A DNA stretch of 17,772 nucleotides from an uncultured Lachnospiraceae bacterium (GTDB lineage: Bacteria > Bacillota > Clostridia > Lachnospirales > Lachnospiraceae): NCBI GenBank assembly GCA_947628025.1, contig CANQYH010000029.1:1-17772 (forward strand). Reading direction: 5' to 3'. Below, piece after piece: positions 1-8,512 of the stretch. Numbering within the stretch: the stretch's first letter is position 1; the number at the start of each line of letters is the position of its first letter. The notes under the pieces are model-generated. The model was not told the origin of the DNA and searched no databases. It saw nothing but the letters and a program-made list of their open reading frames with translations. A program made the position numbers and the translations under genes.

Positions 1-95
1 TGCCTCCTTAGATGCGGTCGCTCGTTTGGAATCTTCAGGGTCTTGCATACTGTTCTGTCTTTGATTGTCAAGGTGCTTTCCCCTTTCGGGGCGCG
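1..95 (-). promoter_or_regulatory. Transcribed leader, possibly of an rRNA operon
   Basis: Downstream of the promoter the minus strand reads GCACCTTGACAATCAAAGAC (57-76), which resembles the CCTTGAAAACTAAATA-type stretch before 16S genes in Firmicutes. The 16S gene itself would lie beyond the left edge and cannot be seen. A competing reading is an mRNA leader, because AAGGAGG on the minus strand at 3-9 would make a good ribosome binding site for a coding gene starting just outside the window. No protein-coding gene is supported in 1-320. Confidence 0.45.
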
Positions 96-160
96 AAGTA
101 TATATTACCAGACCCGGAAGAAAATGTCAATCACTTTTTAAAAAAATTTTTTCACAAAAA
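75..160 (-). promoter_or_regulatory. Strong sigma-A promoter with UP-like A/T tract, rRNA-operon style
   Basis: Read on the minus strand, a perfect -35 TTGACA (125-130) and a -10 TAATAT (102-107) are separated by exactly 17 bases. Just upstream of the -35 are alternating A and T runs (about 135-158), like the UP element of rRNA promoters. Just after the -10 there is a small CCCC-GAAA-GGGG hairpin (80-91). Transcription would start near 95 and run leftwards out of the window, away from the sulfatase gene. The promoter is seen directly; that it drives an rRNA operon is inferred. Confidence 0.75.
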
Positions 161-320
161 TTTCACCGTTTATATCTGGAAAAAAACGCCGTTTTATAGT
201 AAACTAATATGCTATGTAACCTTACTGCAGCAGGATACGCCACGTTATTCTTATCATAATACATCCAAAGCGGCCTGACATACATGATATAACCATCACA
301 ATTGGCGACGGAGGTTCACC

Positions 321-2213
321 ATGAAAGAGATCGACCAAAAAACATCATTCACATCTCAAAGGGATTCCAAGAAAGCCCTGCGGCTCCGTCGATGCCAAGT
401 ACTGGCCGGTGTCTTCGTGCTGCTTTTATTTCCAGTTCTTTCCTTTATATTATTTGAATACGTTACCGGAAGCCTCTCTTTCATCAAATCTGAGCGGATC
501 CTATGGAATATCCTGTGGATCGCAATGATCTATCTGTCCGTCCTGATCGTCACAGGTTCCACCAGAATCACGGTGCCGGTAGTTTCCATTCTTATTTTCA
601 TCCTTTCCCTGGCGGAAGCCTTTGTTATGGAATTTCGCAACCAGCCTATTGTAGTGTGGGACATACTGGCTTTTAGGACCGCTATGACCGTTGCCGGCAA
701 TTACCATTTTGCCATTTCCCGTCCGATGAAAATCGCCGCGCTGCTGCTTTGCGGCGCCAATCTTCTCATGTGGTTCCTGCCGGTCCGCTTCCGCGGCTGG
801 AAGAAAAGACTGGCTTTCGGAGTGAGCGGAGCCGCCGTCCTGATCGGCGTTATTTCCTATTTCTACTACTCTCTCATAGCAAGGGACGGCTGGCGCATCA
901 TAAATATGTGGAACCTGAGCGAAACTTATCGGGAGAATGGTTATTTTTTTACTTCCGCTTTAAGTATGCAGTATCTCATAGTCCAGTCTCCATCCGGATA
1001 TTCCATACAGCATATACAAGAAATATATCGAGACATAGATGCCGCCGGCTCCGACGACGCAATTTCTCAGGAAGATCCTCAGAATATCCAGCCAACTAAC
1101 ATAATCTGCATTATGAACGAAAGTCTGTCCGATTTAAAAATAGCCGGTGATTTTACAACCAATGAAGAGTACTTTCCTTTTATAGATAGTCTGGAGAAAA
1201 ATACGGTCAAAGGCAACCTCTTTGTTCCCGTATTCGGCGGAACTACCGCGAATACAGAATTTGAATTTTTAACCAGCGATACCATACATATTACGCCTCC
1301 GGGCGCGGTTCCTTTTCAAATATATGTTAAACCAAATACCAACTCCCTGGTAAGCACATTAAAAAAACAGGGATACACGGCCATAGGCATCCATCCATAT
1401 CCGCGCACTAATTGGAACCGTGATAAATGTTACAACAATCTTGGATTCGACGCGTTTTTCGACTCTGATTATTTTTCAGGCAGCGAGAGCCTGCGCCATT
1501 TTGTCACAGACAAGGCAGATTTCGATTTCGTGATCCAAACAGTGGAAAACAAGCCCTCCCCGGATCAGAAATTGTTTATTTTTAATGTAACAATACAAAA
1601 TCACGGGGGATACGCCTCTTTTGAGGACTGCGAGAAAACGATCTATCTTACCGGAGACCTGGAGGATAAATACCCGCAGACGGATCTTTATCTGTCCCTG
1701 ATGAAACGTTCCGACGAGGCTTTCGAATATCTGATCGATTATTTCAGCCAGTGCGAACAGCCCACCATGATCGTGATGTTCGGCGACCATCAGCCAAGCG
1801 TTGAAGACGCATTTTATGACGACATTCTGGGGAAACCCAGTTCGGAAGCCGCGTTGGAAGAACGGGTGGTATGGTACCAGACGCCTTTTATCATTTGGAC
1901 CAACTACGAACAGCCCTCCTGCCACGTTGACCGCCTGGGGACCATTTACCTGGCTCCCCTGATGCTGAAGCTGGCAAACCTGCAAATGACTCCTTATAAC
2001 CAATACCTCCTGGAAATGGCGCAGGAAGTGCCCGCGGTCCAAGCCTCCTATGGCTGTATCGACAAGAACGGCGTATTTTATTCGTGGGACGATATCACGT
2101 CGGACTCTTCTCCTTACAGCACGCTCATGAACGATTATCTCTATATGACCTATAACCATATAATGGACAGGCAGACTTACACGCCGCTGTTCACGCTGAA
2201 CGGTTCGGAATGA
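321..2213 (+). CDS. LTA synthase family membrane sulfatase (phosphoglycerol transferase type)
   Basis: A polytopic membrane enzyme of the LtaS/alkaline phosphatase superfamily. These enzymes move glycerol phosphate from phosphatidylglycerol to an extracellular acceptor. There are about five or six hydrophobic segments in the first 190 residues, then an extracellular sulfatase domain from about 258. Family landmarks are visible: metal ligand E267 in NESL, nucleophile T309 in GGTTANTEF, W365 and R367 in NWNRD (glycerol phosphate pocket), H428 in QNHGG, and D489-H490 in FGDH. The length of 630 residues suits the family. The start is supported by GGAGG at 310-314, six bases before the ATG. It stands alone, with a short terminator behind it. 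No convincing promoter was found in the AT-rich 170-310 stretch. Whether it makes lipoteichoic acid or decorates another polymer cannot be told from the sequence. Confidence 0.9.
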   Translation: MKEIDQKTSFTSQRDSKKALRLRRCQVLAGVFVLLLFPVLSFILFEYVTGSLSFIKSERILWNILWIAMIYLSVLIVTGSTRITVPVVSILIFILSLAEAFVMEFRNQPIVVWDILAFRTAMTVAGNYHFAISRPMKIAALLLCGANLLMWFLPVRFRGWKKRLAFGVSGAAVLIGVISYFYYSLIARDGWRIINMWNLSETYRENGYFFTSALSMQYLIVQSPSGYSIQHIQEIYRDIDAAGSDDAISQEDPQNIQPTNIICIMNESLSDLKIAGDFTTNEEYFPFIDSLEKNTVKGNLFVPVFGGTTANTEFEFLTSDTIHITPPGAVPFQIYVKPNTNSLVSTLKKQGYTAIGIHPYPRTNWNRDKCYNNLGFDAFFDSDYFSGSESLRHFVTDKADFDFVIQTVENKPSPDQKLFIFNVTIQNHGGYASFEDCEKTIYLTGDLEDKYPQTDLYLSLMKRSDEAFEYLIDYFSQCEQPTMIVMFGDHQPSVEDAFYDDILGKPSSEAALEERVVWYQTPFIIWTNYEQPSCHVDRLGTIYLAPLMLKLANLQMTPYNQYLLEMAQEVPAVQASYGCIDKNGVFYSWDDITSDSSPYSTLMNDYLYMTYNHIMDRQTYTPLFTLNGSE

Positions 2214-2224
2214 TCCGCCCAAGC

Positions 2225-2244
2225 ACCGGATCTCGTCCGGTTTT
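2225..2244 (+). terminator. Short intrinsic terminator after the LTA-synthase-like gene
   Basis: ACCGGA (2225-2230) pairs with TCCGGT (2236-2241) around the loop TCTCG, and TTTT follows from 2241. It begins 12 bases after the sulfatase stop codon. The stem is only six base pairs, so it may be a weak terminator. Confidence 0.5.
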
Positions 2245-2263
2245 CAAAGATTCACGACGCCAA

Positions 2264-2300
2264 ATACGCGGGATCCGGTCTCACCCGGCATCCCGCGTAT
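2264..2300 (-). terminator. Strong hairpin at the convergent gene ends
   Basis: Arms 2264-2278 and 2285-2300 pair over about 15 bases with a single bulge, around the loop TCTCAC. The hairpin overlaps the last codons and stop of the histidine kinase gene. Neither side has a good T run (the minus strand continues ATTTGG), so it is more likely a transcript-end or mRNA-stability structure between convergent genes than a classical terminator. Confidence 0.45.
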
Positions 2301-3813
2301 CTAATGTAAACCAGAATTCCACGCCGTCTTCTACATTTCTCACTCCGCACTCCTGATGATGGGAATCCATGATCGCTTTCACGATGGACAGGCCGATGCC
2401 GCTGCCTCCATAGGCCCGCGTTCTGGCCTTATCCACCTTATAGAATTTCGTCCAGATATTGGAAAGCTCCGTCTCCGGGATCGGCTCCCCGGTATTTCTG
2501 ACGCTTACTTTCACTCGGCTCTCCTGCTGCTCGACGGTGATCCGGATGATCTTCTCGCCTTCCAGATGGTTCAGCGCGTTGCTGAGATAATTGGTGACGA
2601 CCTCCTCGATCTTAAACTCGTCCGCCCAGACATAGACCGGAGGCGATATTTCCAGCTGGATCCTGGCGTTCTTCTGCTGAATCAGGATCGCGGAGGCGGA
2701 AAGTACTCCCCGTATCACCTCGGCCAGATCGAACCGCTGCATGGAGACCGGATCCCGGCCGAATTCCAGCGCGGTCAGCGTCAGCAGCTGGCGGACCAGC
2801 TTATTCATCTTTCCAGCCTCGTCCACGATAACTTCGCAGTAATAGTCCCGGCTCTCCGGATCCTCGGCCATCCCTTCCGCCAGTCCTTCGGCGTATCCCT
2901 GGATCAGGGCGATCGGCGTCTTCAGCTCGTGGGACACATTGGCGATGAAATCTTTCCTCATCTCGTCGATCTGGATCTTTTCCTCAATATCCTTTTGCAG
3001 CTCAAGATTCGCTTCTTTCAGCTCTCCGATCGTCTGCTGCAGCTTATCCGACAGCGTGTTCATGCTGCGTCCCAGAACGCCAATCTCATCCTGCTCCCTG
3101 CCGTCGTATTTCGCGGTAAAATCCAGCCGGGTCATGCGTTCCGAAAGTCCGGCCAGCTTTAGGATCGGCCTGACCACCCGGCTCGTCGCCGCGTACATCA
3201 CCACGCAGCTCAGCGCCATGGCCGCAATGCCCACGTAGATCAGGAAGCGGTTGGACAGATCCACGCTCTCGCGGACGCTCTCCAGCGGGATCGACAGGAT
3301 GAACAGGGTCCGGTTATCCGAAAAAAAGCCCCAGCACTCCAGATAGTAGGAACTGAACCGATTGTAATAGCTCTTCTGGATCGTATAGTTCTCTTCCTGC
3401 AGGATCGTCTCATTCCAGTTCCCGCGCCCCATGATATACTGCTGGATCCGCTCCATCATAAAACCGGCGTCACGGCCTGAGGACACGATGGAGTACCCGG
3501 TCACGCTGTCCACGATGATCGTCAGGATATTGTTCTGGTCGCTTAACTGCCGCAGCAGCTCTACGCCCTCCGTCTGTTCGCCGCTGTCAAAGGAGCCCGC
3601 CGCCGGAAAGTCGTCCCGGATATTGCCGCCCTCCGCTTCCCGCTTCATCACAAGCGCGTCGATCCTGTCGTACGCCTGGTTCAGGGCCTCTACTTTTTCA
3701 TTGATATAATATCTCTCCAGAAAAAGATTGTTCGCGCCCCATATTCCCAGCAGGATCAAGGCAGTCAGGCCCACAAAGATCAGAGTGACGCGAACCCGTA
3801 TGGAACGCTTCAT
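2281..3813 (-). CDS. Sensor histidine kinase of a two-component system
   Basis: A membrane sensor kinase of 510 residues. TM1 lies at about 8-30, an extracellular sensing region at about 31-188, TM2 at about 189-210, and a HAMP linker at about 211-265. The HisKA box NVSHELKTP gives phospho-accepting H295. The ATP-binding domain shows the N box (N408, N412), NTGEPIP as the G1 box at 440-446 (N where many kinases have D, common in this subgroup), KFYKVDKAR, and the G2 box GGSGIGLSIVK. The start ATG overlaps the stop of the response regulator gene as ATGA (3810-3813), so the two are translationally coupled and should form one pair. The sensing domain matches nothing I can name, so the signal is unknown. 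Confidence 0.95.
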   Translation of the reverse strand: MKRSIRVRVTLIFVGLTALILLGIWGANNLFLERYYINEKVEALNQAYDRIDALVMKREAEGGNIRDDFPAAGSFDSGEQTEGVELLRQLSDQNNILTIIVDSVTGYSIVSSGRDAGFMMERIQQYIMGRGNWNETILQEENYTIQKSYYNRFSSYYLECWGFFSDNRTLFILSIPLESVRESVDLSNRFLIYVGIAAMALSCVVMYAATSRVVRPILKLAGLSERMTRLDFTAKYDGREQDEIGVLGRSMNTLSDKLQQTIGELKEANLELQKDIEEKIQIDEMRKDFIANVSHELKTPIALIQGYAEGLAEGMAEDPESRDYYCEVIVDEAGKMNKLVRQLLTLTALEFGRDPVSMQRFDLAEVIRGVLSASAILIQQKNARIQLEISPPVYVWADEFKIEEVVTNYLSNALNHLEGEKIIRITVEQQESRVKVSVRNTGEPIPETELSNIWTKFYKVDKARTRAYGGSGIGLSIVKAIMDSHHQECGVRNVEDGVEFWFTLDTRDAG

Positions 3814-4487
3814 CCGCCCACCTCGAATTTATAGCCCATGCCCCAGATAGTCTTGATGTAATCGCCTTTCTCCCCCATTTTGCTGCGCAGCTTCTTTACG
3901 TGGGTGTCAATGGTCCTGGCATCGCCGAAATAATCGTAATTCCAGACATTGTTCAGAATCTTCTCACGGGAAAGGGCCAGGCCCTGATTTTCCAGAAAAT
4001 ACGCGAGGAGTTCAAATTCTTTAAAACTGAGGTCCACCGGTTTCCCGTCGATCTTTACCAGATGGGCGGCCTTATCCAGTTCGATGCCGCCTACGGACAA
4101 CGTATCCTCCGCTCCCGCGTTGCTGCGGCGCAGGATCGCTTCCACGCGGGCCACCAGGATCTTCGGGCTGAACGGTTTGGAGATATACTCGTCCACTCCC
4201 AGATCGAACCCCTGCAGCTCGTCCCGCTCCTCGCCCCTAGCCGTGAGCATGATGATCGGGATCCTGGAATGTTTGCGAATCGTTTTCAAGACCTCCCAGC
4301 CGTCCATTTTGGGCATCATCACGTCCAGCAGGATCAGAGCGATGTCTTTCTGCTCAAAAAAAAGTTCCAGGGCCTCCTCGCCGTCTCCGGCCTCAATGAC
4401 CCGAAATCCTTTTACGGTCAGGAAATCCTTTACCAGCTTCCGCATCCTGGCCTCATCGTCCACTACCAATATCTTCAGTTGGTCCAT
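3810..4487 (-). CDS. OmpR/PhoB-family response regulator
   Basis: A DNA-binding response regulator of 225 residues, the partner of the kinase just downstream. The receiver domain (about 4-118) has the acidic pair D10/D11, phospho-acceptor D55 in LLDVMMPK, T82 in MLTAR and K104 in SKPF. The C-terminal winged helix (about 128-224) ends with the typical DTHVKKLRSKMG and WGMGYKFE motifs. I chose the ATG at 4487 because GGAGG (4496-4500) sits eight bases upstream and the protein then starts directly at the first receiver strand. An in-frame upstream ATG at 4580 would add 31 residues with no domain character. It is first in the operon, with a candidate promoter at 4571-4599. Targets are not visible. 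Confidence 0.95.
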   Translation of the reverse strand: MDQLKILVVDDEARMRKLVKDFLTVKGFRVIEAGDGEEALELFFEQKDIALILLDVMMPKMDGWEVLKTIRKHSRIPIIMLTARGEERDELQGFDLGVDEYISKPFSPKILVARVEAILRRSNAGAEDTLSVGGIELDKAAHLVKIDGKPVDLSFKEFELLAYFLENQGLALSREKILNNVWNYDYFGDARTIDTHVKKLRSKMGEKGDYIKTIWGMGYKFEVGG

Positions 4488-4570
4488 AACGCAATCCTCC
4501 ATACAAGGCAGCTCACCCCGCCGGCGACAAATTTTCTTCTGACATACAACAGGAATGAGACTCTGTATAT

Positions 4571-4599
4571 ATTCTAGCAAATCGCGCCGCTTTTTTCCA
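4571..4599 (-). promoter_or_regulatory. Candidate promoter of the two-component operon
   Basis: On the minus strand, TAGAAT (4571-4576) is preceded by TGC, giving an extended -10. A modest -35 TGGAAA (4594-4599) lies 17 bases upstream. This would leave an untranslated leader of about 80 bases before the response regulator. It fits by position and spacing but is not confirmed. Confidence 0.5.
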
Positions 4600-4638
4600 T
4601 AGCTTCACAGACTTTTCACAAAGACAGGACCAGAACCG

Positions 4639-4678
4639 AAAAAAGAGCCGTTCTGTCCTCAAATAGACAAACGGCTCT
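4639..4678 (-). terminator. Intrinsic terminator downstream of aspS
   Basis: AGAGCCGTT (4644-4652) and AACGGCTCT (4670-4678) form a nine-pair stem, with an inner TGTC/GACA pairing. On the minus strand the stem is followed by TTTTTT (rc of 4639-4644). It lies 34 bases past the aspS stop codon and separates the hisS-aspS unit from the two-component operon. Confidence 0.85.
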
Positions 4679-4711
4679 ATCATATCAGTTTCTCTTTGGT
4701 CCGGCCGCGGC

Positions 4712-6505
4712 TTATTCTTCTTTCTGCGGCACGAGCGCGATCCCCAGTTCCTCCAGCTGCTTTCCATCCACCGGGGACGGGGCCTCGGTCATCAGGCAGG
4801 AAGCGTCCTTGACTTTCGGGAACGCGATCACGTCGCGGATGCTGTCGGTCCCCAGCATCACCATCGCCAGACGGTCAAAGCCGTAGGCCAGCCCCGCGTG
4901 AGGCGGCACTCCGTATTTAAACGCCTCCAGAAGGAAGCCAAACTGCTCCTGCGCCCGTTCCGGCGTAAAGCCCAGCACTTCAAACATCTTGGACTGGATA
5001 TCGCTCTGGTGGATACGGACGGAACCTCCGCCGATCTCATTGCCGTTCAGCACGATGTCATAAGCCTTGGCACGGACCGCGCCGGGATCGCTGTCGATCA
5101 GCGGCCAATCCTCGTCCATCGGCATCGTGAACGGATGGTGCATCGCCACGAACCGCCCCTCTTCCTCGGAATACTCAAGCAACGGGAACTCCGTGACCCA
5201 GAGGAATTTAAAGTCGTCCTTTTTCAGCAGATCTTGCTGCTTCGCCAGTTCCAGACGCAGCGCGCCAAGTACATTCCAGACGATCGTATTTTTATCCGCG
5301 GCAAACAGAAGCAGATCGCCGGGCTTTCCATCCATGGCGGCGATCAGCGCGGCCATCTCGTCCTCTTTCATAAACTTGGCGAACGAGGACTTCACCGTCC
5401 CGTCCTCCTGGATCGCGGCGTAAGCCAAGCCTTTCGCGCCGTAGCCTTTGGCGAAATCCACCAGCGCGTCGATCTTTTTCCGGGGCATGGCCGCCTGTCC
5501 CTCGGCGTTGATGCCGCGGACGGAGCCACCTGCCGCCAGGGCGTTTTTAAACACCGCAAACTCGCAATCCTTTACCACCTGGGACACGTCGTGAAGCTCC
5601 ATCCCGAAGCGGATATCCGGCTTATCAGAACCGAACCGGTCCATCGCCTCCCGCCAGGTCATCCGCGGAATCGGAAGCGGCACCTCCACGCCCAAAAGCT
5701 CCCCGAAGAGCCGGTGCAGAAGCCGCTCATTGACATCCAGGACTTCTTCCACATCGACAAAGGACAGCTCCATATCGATCTGCGTAAACTCCGGTTGACG
5801 GTCTGCGCGCAGATCCTCGTCACGATAGCAGCGGGCGATCTGGAAATACCGGTCGTAGCCGGAACACATCAGAAGCTGCTTGAAAAGCTGCGGCGACTGG
5901 GGCAGAGCATAGAATGAACCCGGATGCACGCGGCTGGGAACCAGATAATCCCTCGCCCCCTCGGGCGTGCTCTTGATCAGCGTTGGGGTCTCGATCTCCA
6001 AAAATCCCTCTTCCGACAAAAACTGCCGCGTCAATATCGCGATCCGGCTGCGGAACATCAGATTGCGCTGAAGATCCGGCCGGCGCAGATCCAGGAACCG
6101 GTATTTTAACCGCAGTTCCTCTTTCGTCCTGGAATTTTCCTCGATATGAAACGGCGGCGTCTCAGACTCCGACAGGATCCGCAGGCTCTCGGCCCGTACC
6201 TCGATGGCCCCGGTCGCCAGATTCTCGTTGACCGCGCCGGAACGGGCCTCCACACGTCCGCACACGGCGATCACAAATTCACTCCGGAGCTTCTCCGCCT
6301 TGGCAAAGCTCTCGCTGCCGCAGTCGCTCTCCTCAAAAATGATCTGCAGGATCCCGGTCCTGTCCCGCAGATCCACGAAAATGATACCGCCTTTGTTTCT
6401 GCTTTTCTGCACCCATCCCATCACAGTAACGGCCTGTCCTACATTGGCCAGGCTCAGCTCCGCGCACCGATGGGAGCGCTTTAATCCTAACATTGATTCC
6501 GCCAT
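4712..6505 (-). CDS. aspS: Aspartyl-tRNA synthetase
   Basis: A class II synthetase of 597 residues that charges tRNA-Asp in the cytoplasm; the bacterial family is about 590 long. The N-terminal OB-fold anticodon-binding domain spans about 15-110 (GWVQKSRNKGG, VDLRDRTG). The catalytic core follows with FLDLRRPDLQRNLMFRSRI, the ALPQSPQLFKQ loop, motif 2 ARCYRDEDLRADRQPEFTQ (224-242), a bacterial GAD-type insertion (about 285-420) and motif 3 GLAYGFDRLAM (538-548). The start at 6505 is fixed by AGGAG six bases upstream; the reading frame runs further up without domain support. It lies downstream of hisS in the same direction. I cannot tell from sequence alone whether it is strictly Asp-specific or also charges tRNA-Asn. 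Confidence 0.97.
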   Translation of the reverse strand: MAESMLGLKRSHRCAELSLANVGQAVTVMGWVQKSRNKGGIIFVDLRDRTGILQIIFEESDCGSESFAKAEKLRSEFVIAVCGRVEARSGAVNENLATGAIEVRAESLRILSESETPPFHIEENSRTKEELRLKYRFLDLRRPDLQRNLMFRSRIAILTRQFLSEEGFLEIETPTLIKSTPEGARDYLVPSRVHPGSFYALPQSPQLFKQLLMCSGYDRYFQIARCYRDEDLRADRQPEFTQIDMELSFVDVEEVLDVNERLLHRLFGELLGVEVPLPIPRMTWREAMDRFGSDKPDIRFGMELHDVSQVVKDCEFAVFKNALAAGGSVRGINAEGQAAMPRKKIDALVDFAKGYGAKGLAYAAIQEDGTVKSSFAKFMKEDEMAALIAAMDGKPGDLLLFAADKNTIVWNVLGALRLELAKQQDLLKKDDFKFLWVTEFPLLEYSEEEGRFVAMHHPFTMPMDEDWPLIDSDPGAVRAKAYDIVLNGNEIGGGSVRIHQSDIQSKMFEVLGFTPERAQEQFGFLLEAFKYGVPPHAGLAYGFDRLAMVMLGTDSIRDVIAFPKVKDASCLMTEAPSPVDGKQLEELGIALVPQKEE

Positions 6506-6519
6506 GATCGTCTCCTTTT

Positions 6520-6538
6520 CCCGGCACCATAAGCCGGG
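6520..6538 (-). other. Small hairpin just before the aspS ribosome binding site
   Basis: CCCGGC and GCCGGG (6520-6525 and 6533-6538) form a six-pair stem with a seven-base loop. The stem ends about four bases before the AGGAG of aspS. It could affect translation initiation but lacks the T run of a terminator. I found no T-box AGGGTGG-type element in the 6506-6765 gap. Confidence 0.35.
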
Positions 6539-6765
6539 CTCTATATTCATCCATAAATCCGGATTCTTTTATCTTTGCTCCAAAGCGTCCGGGCGCTCCG
6601 GCGGCTGACCGTTCACGGCTGGCAGGATCCGCCGCTTATCATGCGCCCCGGCCAAACCACAGATCTCGCAGATAAAACGTTTCGCACCTTCCACGCCTGC
6701 AGGACGGCAGACCGGGACGTCCGTATCCCGCGATCTCAAACCGCCGCGTCGTTTCAGGCGCCGCG

Positions 6766-8028
6766 TTACTTCAGCGCTTCCCGGTAAAACTCCGCAAACT
6801 CTGTATAGCCCTCTTTGGTCAGCTGTTCTTTCTGGAATTTTTTATTCTTATTCATCTGGGACACCAGCACCTGCACGCCGGATCTCCGCTCAGCCATCGC
6901 CTGCTTCATGATCTGGGCAAACCGCGCGCCGTCCATGCCTTTTTCCACCAGATATGCCTTTTTCACGGAAGAATCCGGGATCCGGCCGCCCTGCTCCATT
7001 AGGATCGTGACAATGCGCTCAAAACCGATGGAAAAACCGCAGGCCGGAGTGTCCGTGCCGGTAAATTTGCCGATCATCTTGTCATAACGGCCGCCGCCTG
7101 CCACGGACACGCCTAGTCCCTCCATGGACACTTCAAAGATCGTACCCGTATAATAAGACATGCCGCGCACCAGGGTCGGGTCGAACCGCAGGCTGAACTC
7201 AGTCTCGCTGACCTCCGCGACCGTATCCATGATATCCGCCAGACCGTCGGTCACGGTCAGCGGCATCACCTCCTTAAGCGTCTCGCCCACTCTGCGCACA
7301 CCGGCAGCGTCATTCGTCACACTGGCCAGCAGCGCCATATATTTATCCACCGCGGCGGTATCATAACCATTTTCCTTTAATTCTGCCGCCACGCCGTCAG
7401 AACCGATCTTGTCCATCTTGTCCAGGATAATGAAGACTGTTTCCAGCGAGTCCTCCGGGAACCCGCAGTACAGCGCCATCCCCCGCAGGATATTCCGGTC
7501 ATTGATCCGCACCTCGAACCGGTTGTCCGGGCAGATCTTTCCCAGCGCCGTCGTGGTCGCCAAAATCAGCTCGATCTCCGCCATGGAGGACGCGTCGCCC
7601 AGGATGTCGATATCGCACTGGGTAAACTGCCGGAACCGCCCGCGCTGCGGCCTGTCCGCTCTCCAGACGCTGCCCATCTGCAGCGCTTTAAACGGCGCCG
7701 GCAGCTGAGCCGCATTGCTGGAATAATAGCGAGCCAACGGCACGGTCAGGTCATAGCGGAGTCCGGTATCCACCAGATCGTTCTCCTCTGCGGCCGCCGC
7801 CAGATCCAGTTTTTCGCCCCGCTTTAAGATCTTGAAGATCAGCTTCTCATTGTCGCCGCCCTGCTTGCTGGTCAGATTCTCGATATGCTCCACGCAGGGA
7901 GTTTCTATTTGTGTAAAACCAAAGCCCCGGTACGTTTCCTTGATTTGGTTCATCACAAATTCCCGCACCTGCATCTCCGCAGGCAGGATATCTCTCATGC
8001 CGGTGACCGGCTTCTTTTTTAATGCCAT
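6766..8028 (-). CDS. hisS: Histidyl-tRNA synthetase
   Basis: A class II synthetase of 420 residues that charges tRNA-His. The N-terminus GMRDILP is typical. The core shows LRYDLTVPLARY (90-101), motif 2 MGSVWRADRPQRGRFRQF (118-135), the HisRS signature LVRGMSYYTGTIFEV (286-300) and motif 3 GFSIGFERIV (331-340). The region after about 350 is short and unlike the usual anticodon-binding domain, ending NKNKKFQKEQLTKEGYTEF; I believe this form occurs in Lachnospiraceae. The ATG at 8028 has a GGAG site eight bases upstream. A promoter at 8067-8095 lies just ahead. The gap of about 260 bases to aspS has no terminator, so the two genes are probably co-transcribed. Confidence 0.97.
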   Translation of the reverse strand: MALKKKPVTGMRDILPAEMQVREFVMNQIKETYRGFGFTQIETPCVEHIENLTSKQGGDNEKLIFKILKRGEKLDLAAAAEENDLVDTGLRYDLTVPLARYYSSNAAQLPAPFKALQMGSVWRADRPQRGRFRQFTQCDIDILGDASSMAEIELILATTTALGKICPDNRFEVRINDRNILRGMALYCGFPEDSLETVFIILDKMDKIGSDGVAAELKENGYDTAAVDKYMALLASVTNDAAGVRRVGETLKEVMPLTVTDGLADIMDTVAEVSETEFSLRFDPTLVRGMSYYTGTIFEVSMEGLGVSVAGGGRYDKMIGKFTGTDTPACGFSIGFERIVTILMEQGGRIPDSSVKKAYLVEKGMDGARFAQIMKQAMAERRSGVQVLVSQMNKNKKFQKEQLTKEGYTEFAEFYREALK

Positions 8029-8066
8029 TCTCTGTTCTCCGTTTCTGCCTCTTTTTTATCCTAACG

Positions 8067-8095
8067 ATTATACTATCCCCGCCGGTAAATGGCAA
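8067..8095 (-). promoter_or_regulatory. hisS promoter
   Basis: On the minus strand, -35 TTGCCA (8090-8095) and a perfect -10 TATAAT (8067-8072) are separated by exactly 17 bases. This would give a leader of about 30 bases before the hisS ATG. It lets hisS-aspS be transcribed independently of the accessory operon upstream. Confidence 0.8.
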
Positions 8096-8278
8096 CAATT
8101 TTTTCGGGGATTCCGTTTTTTCGGCATGAAATTTCTGCGCAGGCTCAATCAGCTCATGCCCGCTGACGCAGGAAACCCGGCGGACGCTATATTGAGCAGC
8201 TGCGTTCCACTTCAGAATATCCTGATCGCCATAAGACTCATCCATATGTACAATGGCCTGTCCGTCAAGCAAAGGGTA

Positions 8279-8512
8279 TCACTGAGGATTCACATAATCA
8301 TAACCCGCATTGCTCTCCGCGTTCATCTCCGCCGCATCCAGAAGCTGCGCCGCCTCAAACAGCGCCAGCATCGCCCTGTCCCAGGTAATCCCGATGTCCG
8401 GAGCCTGCGCCGTCTTGCTGCACCAGGCGGCATATTGGCCTGCAAAGGTCGGCATATTGACCGTCAAAGCGATAGACAACGCCCACGCCGCGGCTGCCGC
8501 ACGTCCTTTCAT
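8279..8512 (-). CDS. Small hypothetical protein (77 aa), last ORF of the accessory operon
   Basis: Its ATG overlaps the stop of the preceding 55-codon ORF as ATGA (8509-8512). This is the coupling style seen elsewhere in the operon and the main reason to believe it. The N-terminus (about 4-25) is Ala-rich and mildly hydrophobic. The rest, with WDRAMLALFEAAQLLDAAE, looks helical and acidic and ends GYDYVNPQ. I do not recognise the family. There is no independent ribosome binding site. After the TGA stop the same frame stays open towards hisS with protein-like composition, so this may be the front part of a broken longer gene. Confidence 0.4.
   Translation of the reverse strand: MKGRAAAAAWALSIALTVNMPTFAGQYAAWCSKTAQAPDIGITWDRAMLALFEAAQLLDAAEMNAESNAGYDYVNPQ

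Noticed and set aside
12..278. Open frame of 88 codons on the plus strand
   Set aside because: It runs antisense to the promoter and leader, has no ribosome binding site and reads as low-quality protein; likely a spurious frame.
1476..2222. Long frame antisense to the sulfatase gene
   Set aside because: The plus-strand gene has all catalytic motifs of its family; the antisense frame has none.
4898..5917. Long plus-strand frame of 339 codons opposite aspS
   Set aside because: A shadow of the aspS codon pattern; His/Arg-rich, no known motifs and no binding site.
6569..6780. Minus-strand frame in the hisS-aspS gap containing a CxxC stretch (RFICEICGLAGAHDKRR)
   Set aside because: Zinc-finger-like by eye, but no start codon with a binding site and it overlaps the end of hisS; not enough for a gene.
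8130..8185. Inverted repeats (TCAGC/GCTGA and CTGCG/CGCAG) upstream of hisS
   Set aside because: Short stems and no T run; not a convincing terminator for the accessory operon.
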